DNA from: Gigantopelta aegis
Lineage: Eukaryota; Mollusca; Gastropoda; Neomphalida; Peltospiridae
Assembly (NCBI RefSeq): GCF_016097555.1
Contig: NC_054706.1
Span: forward strand, 47,512,660-47,576,659
Direction of reading: 5' to 3'
DNA length: 64,000 nucleotides
Made by a program: the position numbers and the translations under genes. The notes under the pieces are model-generated. The model was not told where the DNA came from, did no database searches, and was given only the letters and a program-made list of their open reading frames with translations. Positions 1 to 11,273 of this stretch are shown here, one piece after another (the stretch's first letter is position 1; the number at the start of each line of letters is the position of its first letter).

Positions 1-500
1 ACCATAGGTCTTGTTAATCTAATTACTCTGTTATTCCAGTCAATAGAGACACTATCTGATTACACTTATACAGCTTAATCTAATCACAAGAAAGATATAC
101 ATGTATATGTGAGAAAACACTTATAGCTATTGACATCATTAAACTTCATCACCTTGGAACGCATGTATGTTCATGGAGGTCAGCTCAGGTAAACCATGGA
201 AAATACTGGTATCAAACAGTATTAAATTTGGTTTAAATATTTAATACAGAACCAAAACTGGCAATATCATTTGGGATTTAGTTAATACTAGTAGCATTTT
301 TGTTTCTATTAATCCTTATTTGATAAAAAAAAAAAAAATTAACTAAAGATTGATGATTTAGATTTTTTTTTAAACTGTACATTTTTTGCCAGAGGGTATA
401 TAGGGTAAAATTACACACCCTAAAATATTGACCATTAATGGATATTTATTTTTTATTTTTAGGTAGTTAACAGTAAAAGAACTTGGTTACAATATGTCAA
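1..500. other. AT-rich non-coding DNA with a dispersed-repeat fragment
   Basis: No gene. At about 388-450, TTTTTGCCAGAGGGTATA and ACACCCTAAAAT match a repeat fragment also seen at 30924-30985 and, weakly, 33295-33345. Confidence 0.5.
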
Positions 501-504
501 AGAG

Positions 505-802
505 CAGGGCGAGACGACATCTCTAGAGCATATTTATTTATTAATCATCGGCTAATGGTCAGACATATGATAATTTTGACAAAACATCTTAGAGAGGAAA
601 CCTGCTACATTTTTTCCATTAGTAACACGGGATTTTTTATATGCACCATCCCAGTGGCAGGATATCACATACCACAACCTTTGAATATCAATCATCCATG
701 GTGCACTGGCTGGAACAAAAAAGACTACCTACAGAGATCGATCCTAGACCAACCAAGCATCAGGTGAGTGCTTTACCACTGAGCTATCTTCCACCCCACT
801 GT
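505..802 (-). mobile_element. SINE, head H1 with tail B
   Basis: Reverse-oriented copy: tail B (CTCTAGAGCA, ATTAATCATCGGCTA) at the left, shared body, and head H1 (GAGTGCTTTACCACTGAGCT in reverse) at the right. Diverged, and lacking the usual start of the tail. Confidence 0.75.
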
Positions 803-929
803 TAGTAAGAAGAAACCTGTTGTCATTACAGAATTGCTGTGTTTAAGCTTTAGTTTGCCAAATCATCAAATGTTAAAGCAATTTAAAGCTGAATTTGGCA
901 AATATATAAACCAATTCACCAAACAGCTA

Positions 930-1523
930 CAGTGAAACCTCTCAAAACCGGACCCTCTGTAAACCGGAATTCCCTCAAAACTGGACGTTTTACAAAGTCC
1001 CTTTTTAAAAACCAGGACAGAACGTAATCTCTCTAAACCGGATCCCTCTTAAAACCAGACATTTGTCTCTGTCCCAAGGAGGACCGGCCTCGGTGACGTC
1101 GTGCTTAGGCCATCGGTCTACAGGCTGGTAGGTACTGGGTTCGGATCCTAGTCAAAGCATGGGATTTTTAATCCAGATACCGACTCCAAACCCTGAATGA
1201 GTACTCCGCAAGGCTCAATGGGTAGATGTAAACCTCTTGCACCGACCAGTGATCCATAACTGGTTCAACAAAGGCCATGGTTTGTGCTATCCTGCCTGTG
1301 GGAGGCGCAAATAAAAGATCCCTTGCTGCCTGTCGTAAAAGAGTAGCCTATGTGGCGACAGCGGGTTTCCTCTAAAAAACAGTGTCAGAATGACCATATG
1401 TTTGACGTCCAATATTCGATGATAAGATAAAAAATCAATGTGCTCTAGTGGCGTCGTTAAATAAAACAAACTTTACTTTTTTTTTACTGTCCCAAGGGAG
1501 TCCGGTTTAGAGGGGTTTCATTG
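930..1523. mobile_element. MITE with CAGTGAAACC-type ends, split by a SINE
   Basis: Left end CAGTGAAACCTCTCAAAACC and right end, inverted, CAATGAAACCCCTCTAAACC, with TA at both edges (928-929, 1524-1525). A SINE at 1080-1486 interrupts it. No coding capacity. Related copies are at 23428-23592, 23705-23885 and 61378-61906. Confidence 0.8.
1080..1486 (+). mobile_element. SINE, head H3 with tail B, inside a MITE
   Basis: It starts with the tRNA-like head H3 (A-box-like GTGCTTAGGCC, B box GGGTTCGGATCC), has the shared body (ATAAAAGATCCCTTGCTG) and ends with a tail-B type CTCTAGTGGCGTCGTTAAAT plus T-rich tail. The direct repeat CTGTCCCAAGG at 1069-1079 and 1487-1497 is its target-site duplication. 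This head/tail pairing is unique among the copies here. Confidence 0.85.
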
Positions 1524-1525
1524 TA

Positions 1526-2095
1526 ATATGAAAACTGTGTGTCTCTTGTGTGGGTATACATGTAGCTATTTTTTTTAAATAATTCTGTTACTTGAATTTG
1601 GCTACCGATTTTCTGATCAAATTCACCAGATTGCTAAAAGAATCTGGCTTCTGGCTTAAACCCTAAAACGATATACACCTTGGCTAATTATTGCATGAGT
1701 TGCCTGTAGTACAAGTTCTAGCTTGATTACATAATTAGCTTAATAGGAGTGTGCTAGTAACGGACCGCTAGGGATGTTTCTGATGCACTGAGACATTGGT
1801 GTTGTTGACACAACGATTACCAGCAAACCTCCGCTCTTGACGGCAAACTCTTAACAAATACTTGAGTTTTCAAAGTGTAAATACAAGCGTGAACTAGTTT
1901 GTATCACTGGCAGTCTGCCCTGCTAAGCAGGATTTTAAACTGTAAACTTGGTGGACAAATGGAAACTCCTCAGGTTGTAAATATACATAACTTTTTAAAC
2001 ACACTTGTCATTCTGCAGTTGAGTGTTTTACTGAACACTGTGTACACAAGAACAGATACAATTTGTAATAAAGCTTTCGTAAAATTAAAGTTAAA
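1526..2095. other. AT-rich intergenic/intronic DNA
   Basis: I see no gene, SINE or tandem repeat in this stretch. Confidence 0.5.
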
Positions 2096-2405
2096 GTTGG
2101 TTTTGTTCAATGACACCACTAGAGCACATTGATTTATTAATCATCTGCTATTGGATGTCAAACATTTGGTAATTCTGACATACAGTCTTAGAGAGGAAAC
2201 CCGCTGTATGTTTCCATTAGTAGCAAGGGATCTTCTATATGCACCATCCCACAGACAGGATAGCACATACCACAACTTTTGATATATTAGTTGTGGTGCA
2301 CTGGCTGGAACAAGAAAGAGCACAATGGGTCCACTGACTGGGATTGATCCCAGACTGACCACGCATCAGATGAGTGATTTACCACTAGGCTAAGTGCCAC
2401 CCCTA
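2096..2405 (-). mobile_element. SINE, head H1 with tail B
   Basis: Near full length: ACACCACTAGAGCACATTGA at the tail end, GATCTTCTATATGCACCATC in the body, and the H1 head with GATTGATCCCAGACTGACC at the right. Bordered by two related stretches containing AGAACAGATACAATTTGTAA and AGAATAGATACAATTTGTAA (2051, 2409), a probable target duplication of about 20 bp or more. Confidence 0.82.
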
Positions 2406-2829
2406 CAAGAATAGATACAATTTGTAATAAAACTTTCTTGAAATTAAAGACAAATTAAAAAATTTAAAAAGAATTACATGTTGGTATATTCATTATAAAT
2501 GATCCAAACATTTTAAATTTCACACCATTAGGTGTGTATTGGAGAAATAAGAAACCCATTGCTACCATGTTACAATTTCATTAGAAAGATTTATTTTTAA
2601 TGTGCATTTTCTCAAACAGAACAGCACATGTCACAACCTTTGATATACCATTACACTATGCGTATGTTACCAGTAATGGGAAACCCACTGGAAGCAAATA
2701 TCCAAACAGACCACTAAAGTGGGTTTATGCTGATGTAGCATGTACTTCAACTGGGCACTTCTCCTGATCTCTACACCCTACATACTGGATCCAATAGATC
2801 TGCTGTCATGTTGATGGCAGATGTATCAG
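2406..2829. other. AT-rich DNA with weak SINE-body traces
   Basis: GAAATAAGAAACCCATTGCT and ACAGCACATGTCACAACCTT (about 2543-2640) look like a strongly decayed SINE body on the minus strand. Nothing else is recognised. Confidence 0.35.
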
Positions 2830-3213
2830 AAATAAATGTTTTATTTAACAATGCACTCAACACATTTTATTTACAGTTATATGGCATCAGACATATGGTT
2901 AAGGACTACACAGATTTTGAGAGGAAACCCACTGTCACCACTACATGGGCTACTCTTTCTGATTAGCAGCAAGGGATCTTTTATTTGCGCTTCCCATAGG
3001 CAGGATAGCACAAACCATGGCCTTTGTTGAACCAGTTATGGATCACTGGTCGGTGCAAGTGGTTTACACCTACCCATTGAGCTTTGCGGAGCACTCACTC
3101 AGGGTTTGGAGTCGGTATCTGGATTAAAAATCCCATGCCTCAACTGGGATCCAAACCCAGTATCTACCAGCCTGTAGACCAATGGCCTAACCACGATGCC
3201 GCCGAGGCCAGTA
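2830..3213 (-). mobile_element. SINE, head H3 with tail A, full length
   Basis: Tail A (TTTATTTAACAATGCACTCA, TATGGCATCAGACATATGGT), shared body, H3-specific stretch (ACCTACCCATTGAGCTTTGC) and the H3 head to GCCGCCGAGGCC. It is the most complete H3-A copy. Confidence 0.88.
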
Positions 3214-4140
3214 GATGTACTGGACTACACATACATGTCGTGTACATGCACGTTTAAAACAAACAAACACAAATCCATCATAACACTTTTAAAATCATAC
3301 CAAGGTGCATGTACATGAACAGGCATTATTGGCTATTCCCAAACCACTTATTTGATTTGCAGAAATCAATATTGTTTAAACCAACGTACAAGGTACAAAT
3401 ATACCTTTGTATTATTATGACATCCTCCATTACCGACCCATGCAATGCTAATTTATGTAACTATACGGTATACGTGTATGTATTGCATGTACATGTCCAT
3501 ACATGTATCAAATTCGACGTAATGGCTCAAGGTATTATAGCATCTGTTAAAGCGTCATACTGTTGATTTTCTTGTTAACAAGTAATAAAAGTGTAATAAC
3601 ATCCCAGCATGAAACAAAACCACATCCTTACCGAGTGACAAACATGATATATTATGAATGAGTCATTGACTAACACAAGTATAAATATATCTCCATGAAA
3701 GGAACGTCTGCTTAACAACAACACAGCATGTTGCTTTATTATCACCAGCTATTCAAAGATGTCCATCTGTTAAATTTGGTCTTGAAAATTAGAGAAGAAA
3801 CCCGATGCTGACACATGGCTGCTCTAATTACCATCACGGGTTACAGATCTTTATAAATTGCATGAACAATTTTTTTATTCATGCATCATTTACTGTATGC
3901 AATTTTAGTTAGCATAATTGATTTACCGTGTGCACAAATTTACTGATCACTGTCTGATCAGTGACATATATTAATGTGTGTTATACCGTGAACTGTCTTA
4001 ACTGACATCAAGGACTGATTGATATAGTACAATACCAATCAGTAAGCATTGATTAGAACAGGAAATAATAAACCACAATATGAAAAGGATATTAAATCAA
4101 TGAATCCACTTTATTTTGTTAATAACCACACAATAGTAAT
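3214..4140. other. Non-coding DNA
   Basis: No convincing gene. A decayed SINE-like trace (AGAGAAGAAACCCGATGCTG) lies near 3790. Rich in ACATGTA words, as are many parts of the window. Confidence 0.4.
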
Positions 4141-4144
4141 AGTT

Positions 4145-4452
4145 AATAGTTTGTTTTGTTTAACAACATCACTGGAGCACATTGCTTAATTAATCATCGG
4201 CTATTGGATGTCAAAAACCATTTTGGTAGTCACCAGAGGAAACCCATTACATTTTTCCTAATGCAGCAAGGGATCTTTTATATGCATATTCCCACAGACA
4301 GGAAAGCACATACCAAGGCCTCTGACCAGTTTTGGTACACTGGTTGGAACGAGAAAAAACTCAATCAGCTGAATTGATCCACTGAGGTGGTTCGATCCTG
4401 CAACGTAAGCACCTCAGGTGAGCACTCAACTGAATGAGCTAAATCCCGTTCA
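4145..4452 (-). mobile_element. SINE, head H2 with tail B
   Basis: Tail B at the left (TTTGTTTAACAACATCACTG), body with GGGATCTTTTATATGCATAT, and the H2 head in reverse (GCACCTCAGGTGAGCACTCA, GAGCTAAATCCC). H2 resembles a tRNA in its GATTTAGCTCAG start on the minus strand. Confidence 0.85.
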
Positions 4453-4727
4453 GCTTCAGCATATTATCATGATTGAAACCGAAACTAAAGCTAATCAAGC
4501 CTGTTAGATCTGAGACAAGCACATCATCTAAACTAAGGTATACATCATGTATGTTTCTTTAACAACACCTCAGCAAATTTCATCTGTGGATGCACAGTAG
4601 TAGTAATACCCGGTACTGTCAGTAGCTACATTGAATAACATATATGATAACAGTAATCATAATGGCAAAACTTGCAAGAATGTAACAAGAAGAAAAATCT
4701 GCTACCATTGCACCTGTTACTCTTGCA

Positions 4728-5091
4728 AGAGATATTTAATATGCTATTTTCCCCCGATAGGACAGCACACACCACAGACTTTGATCCATCAGTCATGAGT
4801 CATGAAGCACTGGTTATGAGGCAAAATGAGTTACTGGGGTCCGACAGATGTTTAAATTCTTTGCATGTGTTTTAGAGCCCGTCAAGTGGACACCTGTCCC
4901 CTGCAGAGCTCCATCTCACCTCTGGCTCGGCTGAGTGACATCTACATGTACATGTTACCACACCTTTACAAAGTTGACAGTATAATACACTAACTCAGAG
5001 ATTTTTAACCTCTCTGGTATTGTCATCCTGTCAGTAGCTTTTCAAAGCAAGCCATCATAAACCATACACAGCACACACAAAAAAAGGATAA
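4728..5091. repeat. Duplicated 360-bp segment, copy 1
   Basis: Runs from AAGAGATATTTAATATGC to AAAAAGGATAAC and is nearly identical, apart from scattered substitutions and small indels, to 8604-8972. It has no SINE head or inverted ends. The two copies are 3.9 kb apart in the same orientation. Confidence 0.85.
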
Positions 5092-5248
5092 CCTCAGCAT
5101 CTTGTTTTATTTTTCAAAGTTTAGTCATTTAGTTGTCTAGCATGTATGGCTGTTTCTACACTTGGTCTGGAAATCAACTCCAGCCACATTAGGCTGCTGC
5201 TATTAAAAAATCTTTCCCAATAGACTGGATAGTACCTACATGACCTTT

Positions 5249-5250
<2 letters not shown>

Positions 5251-5336
<86 letters not shown>
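5251..5336. repeat. (GA)n microsatellite
   Basis: About 43 uninterrupted GA units. Long Leu/Ser reading frames on the opposite strand are products of the repeat. Confidence 0.97.
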
Positions 5337-5338
<2 letters not shown>

Positions 5339-5339
5339 T

Positions 5340-5550
5340 AAAGAATGAGGAAACATGTTGCTACCAATATATAGGCTACTCCTACAAAAAACAAGCAAGA
5401 GGATTTTTTATATGCCATTGCTTAGACAGGACAATACATGCCACAGCCTTTGACATATCAGATGACGGGCACTGGTTAAGATAATAAAAACCAAAGTCCA
5501 TAACGGGTGATCAATCCTAAATTTGAGCTACATACAACCCTCGGCTTTTG
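5340..5550 (-). mobile_element. SINE fragment, tail lost
   Basis: Body traces in reverse (GAGGATTTTTTATATGCCAT, GACAGGACAATACATGCCAC, GGGCACTGGTTAAGATAATA) next to the (GA)n tract. Badly decayed. Confidence 0.5.
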
Positions 5551-5934
5551 CCAAGAATATCTGTTACAACATTATACCAAAAAAAAAATCTAAAATGTTC
5601 CAAGTCTGAACCATGCAGATATATTCTAGTATTTCAAAATAAACTTAGTGAACACAACTACAAACAACAGATCACATGAAATTTCATATCTACCTGCACA
5701 TTGTCTATGGGCATGTCAACATACACCGTGTGTAAATGGGGGGTTGTTTTTCTTGTTCTAAAAATTCCTTTCAGAAGAGTAAATACAATTGTGTATGCAT
5801 GTATCTGTTGCGTACAGGTACCTCTACTTGTATGTGTATTCTAGGATTTTGTAGTAAGCAGTTGTAAACCGTAATACAAAGAAATTCTCTGATGCAAGTA
5901 TATTCCTTCAACTTGCTCTATAAAGAAATATATA

Positions 5935-6211
5935 TAGATCTACATGTATTACTGTACATGTAGTTTTACCGTACATGTAGCTTTACCACACACGTAGCTT
6001 TGCCGCACACGTAGCTTTACCGCACACGTAGCATTACCACACGTAGCTGTACCGCACAAGTAGCTTTACTGTACACGTAGCTTTACTGTACACGTAGCTT
6101 TGCCGTACATCTAGCTTTACCGTACATATAGCTTTGCCATACATGTAGCTTTACTGTACATGTAGCTTTACCGCACATGCATGCAGCTTTACCGTACACA
6201 TACCTTTACCC
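5935..6211. repeat. 17-bp minisatellite, left part
   Basis: Repeats of about 17 bp of the type GTAGCTTTACCGTACAT, with variants (GCC, CACAC, TGTAC), running to the edge of an inserted MITE. It resumes at 6468. Confidence 0.9.
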
Positions 6212-6467
6212 AGTGTTCGAAATAGGCACTTGTCCGTTTGTCCCAAATAGTGAAAATCTATTCGGACAAGCAAAATGTGCCTTGGTGGTTGTCCAGTGGA
6301 CAAGTAGAAATTTTCAGTGCAATTTTATTTTGAGCAATCAAAGACATCATCCCAGTACTTGAATAAAAGAAATAATTTATTTGGACAAGTGAAAATATTG
6401 GTGGACAAATAATTTTTAGATGTATTTGTCCGGTGGACTAGTGAAAAATTATTCTTATTTCTATCAC
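6212..6467. mobile_element. 256-bp MITE interrupting the 17-bp minisatellite
   Basis: Ends are imperfect inverted repeats: GTGTTCGAAATAGG at the left against GTGATAGAAATAAG from the right. The interior has inverted TTGTCCRGTGGAC words. Flanking sequence is the GCTTTACCGTACAC minisatellite on both sides. No coding capacity. Confidence 0.8.
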
Positions 6468-6612
6468 GCTTTACCGTACACGCAGCTTTACCGTACATCC
6501 AACTTTACCGTGCATGCAGCTTTACCGTGCATGCAGCTTTACCGTGCATGTAGCTTTACCGTGCATGTAGCTTTACCATGCATGTAGCTTTACTGCACAT
6601 GTAGCTTTACCG
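6468..6612. repeat. 17-bp minisatellite, right part
   Basis: Continuation of the GTAGCTTTACCGTGCAT-type repeat after the MITE, with the same period and drift. Confidence 0.9.
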
Positions 6613-6635
6613 ATGGCGATACATACTTGTACCCA

Positions 6636-6776
6636 GGGAACAGTTTCTTCATAGCGATTCACTACACAAATTTCAGAGATCGCTACACAATTCTGAAATA
6701 TTTAAACAGTAGTTGCTAATAAATTTTCAATTGACTAGATATATCGCTGAAGATTTTGAAAACAAATTGTTCCCCG
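6636..6776. mobile_element. Small palindromic element
   Basis: CCAGGGAACAGTTT at the left and AAATTGTTCCCCGTG at the right are inverted, with GTAC at both borders. An internal piece (GATTCACTACACAAATTTCA) recurs at about 28087-28130. Confidence 0.55.
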
Positions 6777-6779
6777 TGT

Positions 6780-7975
6780 ACCTCAATGAAGGCATTTGCC
6801 ATCAGTTCAAAACTGCAATATCAGTTTGTAGTGTTTAATAAAAGTTTCATAACGTGCCAAAAATTAATGGTTCCCACCCTCTCTATTTTTTTAACTTATT
6901 TCCTCCTAAATGTTTTTACTTTAGGTGCAGTACTCCTAGCTTAGACGGTTAACTTCAAGCCTTAATTGTACGACCCACTGCACCTCAAACCGGTGTTCTA
7001 CTATGTACAATGTACATGTATATCTTGCTCCCACATTTTTACAATTTGCTTGGGTTGTATAGCTTGCCAAGTTTCATTATTTTTAGTTGGCTTGGGTATT
7101 ACGCAAGAATTATAGAGTAAAAACAAATATTTAAAAGTTGATCTTTTACATCAATAGGACTAATTAAAGCCAGGTTATTTTGCCAACTCTTTCATTCAGA
7201 ATATTACACACTCTTTTTATGAAAATTACCGTACCATTCATAAGATTTTCCATGTGCAAATTGTTATTGTTTTTACGTGTTTTCCATGTAATCTACTTGT
7301 CATGCATGAATGTATAGTGTTAATGCACTTCCACCATTATCCAGTGTTGTAAATATCTATTTAATTATATATTGTCGCTGAAATAACAAAACCTCTTATC
7401 TGCATTTTCATTGTTTTTCAATAGACAAAAACAAATAAAGCCTTTATTCTTCATATCATGGTTCTCAAGAGCTATTTGTTACACTGAATCAGCTTGTAAC
7501 AAGATAGTTTTTTTCATCTCCCGAAAAACACAGAAAATGCAGATACGAGGTTTTCTTTGTTCAGTGACGAATTATGCAGTAATATATTATAATAAACTTG
7601 TAAGTTGCACAAATTAGCAATAAAGAACTTGAACTGTGTACAATGAGTGTATATTTAGTAGACCACATACACATAAGAATATAGAAAAAAGACAGCCAAA
7701 TTAATGAGCTTGCAGCGAAGTCACTAGACCATGTAATAAAATCAAACAAGTAGAGGAATTCAAGACGCCTATGTATACTAAATGGCAATCTTCAAAATGA
7801 AACACAGTGCTGTTCCTTTGGTCCACACATAATCCTCATACTATCTACAAGTACCAACAAAAGAGTAAAGGTCGACAAGGGTCATTTGGCCACACTAATT
7901 TAAACAAGTACAGATCAACAAGATTGATTCATGTACTGTAGTAAATGTGTACATATAATGTAGTTATCAAATATA
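6780..7975. other. AT-rich non-coding DNA
   Basis: No gene, SINE or tandem array is recognised. ORFs here are short and low-complexity. Confidence 0.5.
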
Positions 7976-7980
7976 TAAAA

Positions 7981-8283
7981 AAATTTAACAACACCACTAG
8001 ACCACATTGATTTATTGATCATCAGCTATTGGATGTCAAACATTTGGTAATTTTTACATATAGTCTCAGAGAGAAAACCAGCTACATTTTTTCCATTAGT
8101 AGCAAGGGATCTTTTATGTGCACCATTCCATAGACAGGATAGTACAAGGCCTTTGAGATACCAGTTGTGGTGCACTGGCTGAAATGAGAAATAGCCCAAT
8201 GGGTCCACCAACACTGAACAGGGATCGATCCCAGACTGACCGTGCATCAAGCGAGTGCTTTACCACTGGGCTACGTCCCACCT
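7981..8283 (-). mobile_element. SINE, head H1 with tail B
   Basis: Tail (ACACCACTAGACCACATTGA), body (GGGATCTTTTATGTGCACCA) and the H1 head in reverse (GAGTGCTTTACCACTGGGCT, then ACGTCCCACC). Full length. Confidence 0.87.
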
Positions 8284-8603
8284 TTGGCTACACTAACAAA
8301 CGAGTACAGGTCAGCAAGAATCGGATCATATGATCTGTAGTACATGTGTATGTAGTTATAAAGTCTGTGTTCTTCTAAACACACCAACCAACAGGTTTTA
8401 GTTACATAATTATCGGCTGTTGATCAAAGAATACTAAATATAAACAAATACCACGGTATCCATTTACTAAGCATCAGGTTGCCGTAAATTAACCCAGTCC
8501 ACAATTTGATACGTCTTTTATAAGCCTATTTACATTTTTAAAAACAACTTCAACATTAAATAAAATTCAAAAAAATTAAAATTAAATTAGCTAAAAAGAA
8601 GAT

Positions 8604-8972
8604 AAGAGATATTTAATATGCTATTTTCCCCCGATAGGACAGCACACACCACAGACTTTGATCCATCAGTCATGAGTCATGAAGCACTGGTTGTGAGGCA
8701 AAATTAGTTACTGGGGTCCGACAGATGTTTAAATTCTTTGCATGTGTTTAGTGTTTTAGTGTCAAGTGGACACCTGTCCCCTGCAGAGCTCCATCTCACC
8801 TCTGGCTCAGCTGAGTGACATCTACATGTACACGTTACCACACCTTTACAAAGTTGACAGTATAATACACTAACTCAGAGATTTTTAACCTCTCTGGTGT
8901 TGTCATCCTGTCAGTGACTTTTCAAAGCAAGCCATCATAAACCATACACAGCACACAAAAAAAAGAGGATAA
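8604..8972. repeat. Duplicated 360-bp segment, copy 2, with flanking 22-bp direct repeats
   Basis: Near-identical to 4728-5091. It is bracketed by a perfect 22-bp direct repeat at 8579-8600 and 8983-9004 (core AAATTAAATTAGCTAAAAAG), as expected of an insertion with target duplication or a templated repair event. It carries an extra TTTAGTG relative to copy 1 near 8751. Confidence 0.85.
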
Positions 8973-9044
8973 CTAAATATTTAAATTAAATTAGCTAAAA
9001 AGAAAAGAACTGGATTAATGTTTATATGTTAGTTAGGTAAAGTT

Positions 9045-9095
9045 TGTTTTGTTTAATGACACCACTAGAACACACTGATTAGTTATTACGTATCC
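9045..9095 (-). mobile_element. SINE tail-B fragment
   Basis: Only the tail end survives (AGTTTGTTTTGTTTAATGAC, ACCACTAGAACACACTGATT) and then stops abruptly at a different repeat (CCTCAAATTATTTTCTGGCA) that recurs at 32790-32815. Confidence 0.6.
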
Positions 9096-9129
9096 TCAAA
9101 TTATTTTCTGGCAGAAAGCCTGATAATTA

Positions 9130-9417
9130 AAGGAAGAAGAAAAGAATATTTCAAGTACAAATGAAGACTCCACAAGCAACAGAGTTGTTTTTTCTGTTTT
9201 GTCCTCTAGACACAGGAAAGAACATTCAATGACCGCCTATATGAGCTACACACATGGACATGCAGTTATTGAAGCACTTGCTAAGACAGGAAATAATATT
9301 ACAATGATGAGTAGAGGAAAACTGTTTAGTGAGACCACCCAAAATCTGAAATATTGACACCTCATGGACATTTGTTTTTTGCTAAATGTCTAAAACAAAT
9401 TTGTTAGACACTGACAG
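9130..9417. other. Non-coding DNA
   Basis: Nothing recognised. Confidence 0.4.
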
Positions 9418-9657
9418 GGCTCAAACGTGACTGGCACAGGTGCCAATTGCCACAGAGCTGCAATATATATTGATATAGGTCAGGGTTTCACCAATTGACA
9501 GGGTTTTTTTGCCATTGAATAAAAATCATTGCCATTTGTTGAAAGGATAGCTTTAGTTAGTTTTGTATTTGTGTTTATTTGTTTAAAAAGTTATTTTTAA
9601 AACTGCTGAAGTCAAGCTCAAAATTGCTGTAGGTAACAATTTTTTTAATTTGAGCCC
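9418..9657. mobile_element. 240-bp MITE, GGGCTCAAA ends
   Basis: GGGCTCAAA at the left and TTTGAGCCC at the right form a perfect 9-bp inverted terminal repeat, with TGCCAATTGCC-type sub-palindromes inside. AT-rich, no ORF. Confidence 0.65.
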
Positions 9658-10013
9658 TTTGTTCATAATATGTACATAAGTTTGTATACTCGTATCCAAT
9701 ACTAGTACGACAATCATTTAGAAGAAAGAAACCCTTTTTTTTTTAAATTTTGCATACAGATGTGTTTTTATAATAAAGCAATAATTAAGATGCAAATTTA
9801 ACAGTGACAGAGTTTTGTATCAATTTTCTTATTTTACTGTGGAGAATAAAATAATTCACTTGTTTCATACATTTTAAGTTTTATTATTTTGAACAGATCT
9901 ATACATTTTGTTGCTCCTTTAATTAAAACAACTAGACAAAATACTGAATTGTTATCACACTATCACACCAAGCAAAACACACATCCAACACAAACACACA
10001 CTGCTGCAAAGTA

Positions 10014-11271
10014 CTCTCGAGTGCCTAATAAACATAGGGGCTGAATAAGCATAGGGTCTGGAAATTTTTCTAAAATCAATTAAAAGTAGGGTGTGAATTA
10101 GCATAGGGTGTGGAAATAAAAAAAAAACCCAATAAGTTCCATGCAAGAAAACCAAAACAATCAGGGTGGATGACAGCTCGCTAGATTCATCTCCTATATT
10201 TAACATATGGTCAATTATAACAAAACGTAATTTCATCAACTTGATTTATACCTGTATCATTCTTTATTTTTAATGCATAGGTGGGGACACTTATGATGCT
10301 AGGGGCTGGCATGCATAAATCTCAGCTGAAGATTCACAAACAACTGTGGTCATCGGCCATGCCAGCTGTTAGCGGAATGCGCCGGAACTGGAACGCGCTT
10401 AGGGGATGTAACTCTGCCTAATTTTTCTCGCTAATTTCTAATAAACTCTATTTGCAAGTGAAAATAAAAAGGTTGAGTGGAATTTGTAATTAAAATGAGT
10501 GGAATTTGTAATGTAAAAAAATATATATAAAAAGAGGAAAGAATGTAGATAAAGTTTGGGCCAGTTCCCCTTATCCTAAAGGAACTGTACTTTATCTCCT
10601 CTAGTATACATGTACATAGCTTAACAAAAAGTCATATTTACCTTTAAGAATTCGGTACCCCCGTCTTCAATGTTTAGTGAAAAGATGAAGTGTTGAAGTG
10701 TAATTGATTAATTTATATAAAATGCTTGCATGAACTGTTGCATCGATTTACAGGCGAGCACTCAATCGAACGCATTCTAGGAATTTACCCAAACGAATAA
10801 AACCGAACCGAGCCAAGCAATAAAAACAAAATGGCGGCCAACAATGTTCGGAAACGTGTGTTTACATTTTGTCATAGAGTAACATACTTTGTTGTGCCTT
10901 AATGGTTCAAATGATCAATTAAGCAGAAAAACAACGTATGTATATTAATAAATAAATAAATGTATTATCTGACCACAAAAGTTGGCATTTTATTTGACAA
11001 CTCAGAAAATTGTAAATTCCGTTTAAGATTTGCAATTCTGTCCATGATTCCGTGATCGCGGAAAATCGGTACCCCTAATAGTAAATAGAGGCTATATGTA
11101 AGCATTAATTTTGATAAATTAAGAATTGTAATAAGCGTTGGGTGTCGAATTAGCGTAGGGGTTACATTTTTTAAAGATGTAATTAAACGTAGGATGCTGA
11201 ATAAGCGTAGACACCAACATTTTTTCACAAATTTAATAAACGTAGTTGTATGTTTATTTGGCACTTGAGAG
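10014..11271. mobile_element. 1.26-kb non-autonomous DNA transposon, TA target site
   Basis: The ends CTCTCGAGTGCCTAATAAAC and, inverted, CTCTCAAGTGCCAAATAAAC match at 18 of 20 positions and are bordered by TA (10012-10013, 11272-11273). Subterminal repeats of the type GAATTAGCRTAGGGTG occur in both halves in opposite orientation. The interior has a GC-richer patch (10340-10420) and AAAATGGCGGCCAACAATG near 10829, but no transposase. Confidence 0.8.
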
Positions 11272-11273
11272 TA

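Noticed and set aside
483-767. ORFs of 60-101 codons across SINE copies (for example 483, 13492, 58750)
   Set aside because: They are translations of SINE bodies, recurring at every copy in the same frame.
5189-5418. Leu/Ser-rich ORFs with apparent membrane segment
   Set aside because: Translation of (GA)n on the opposite strand.
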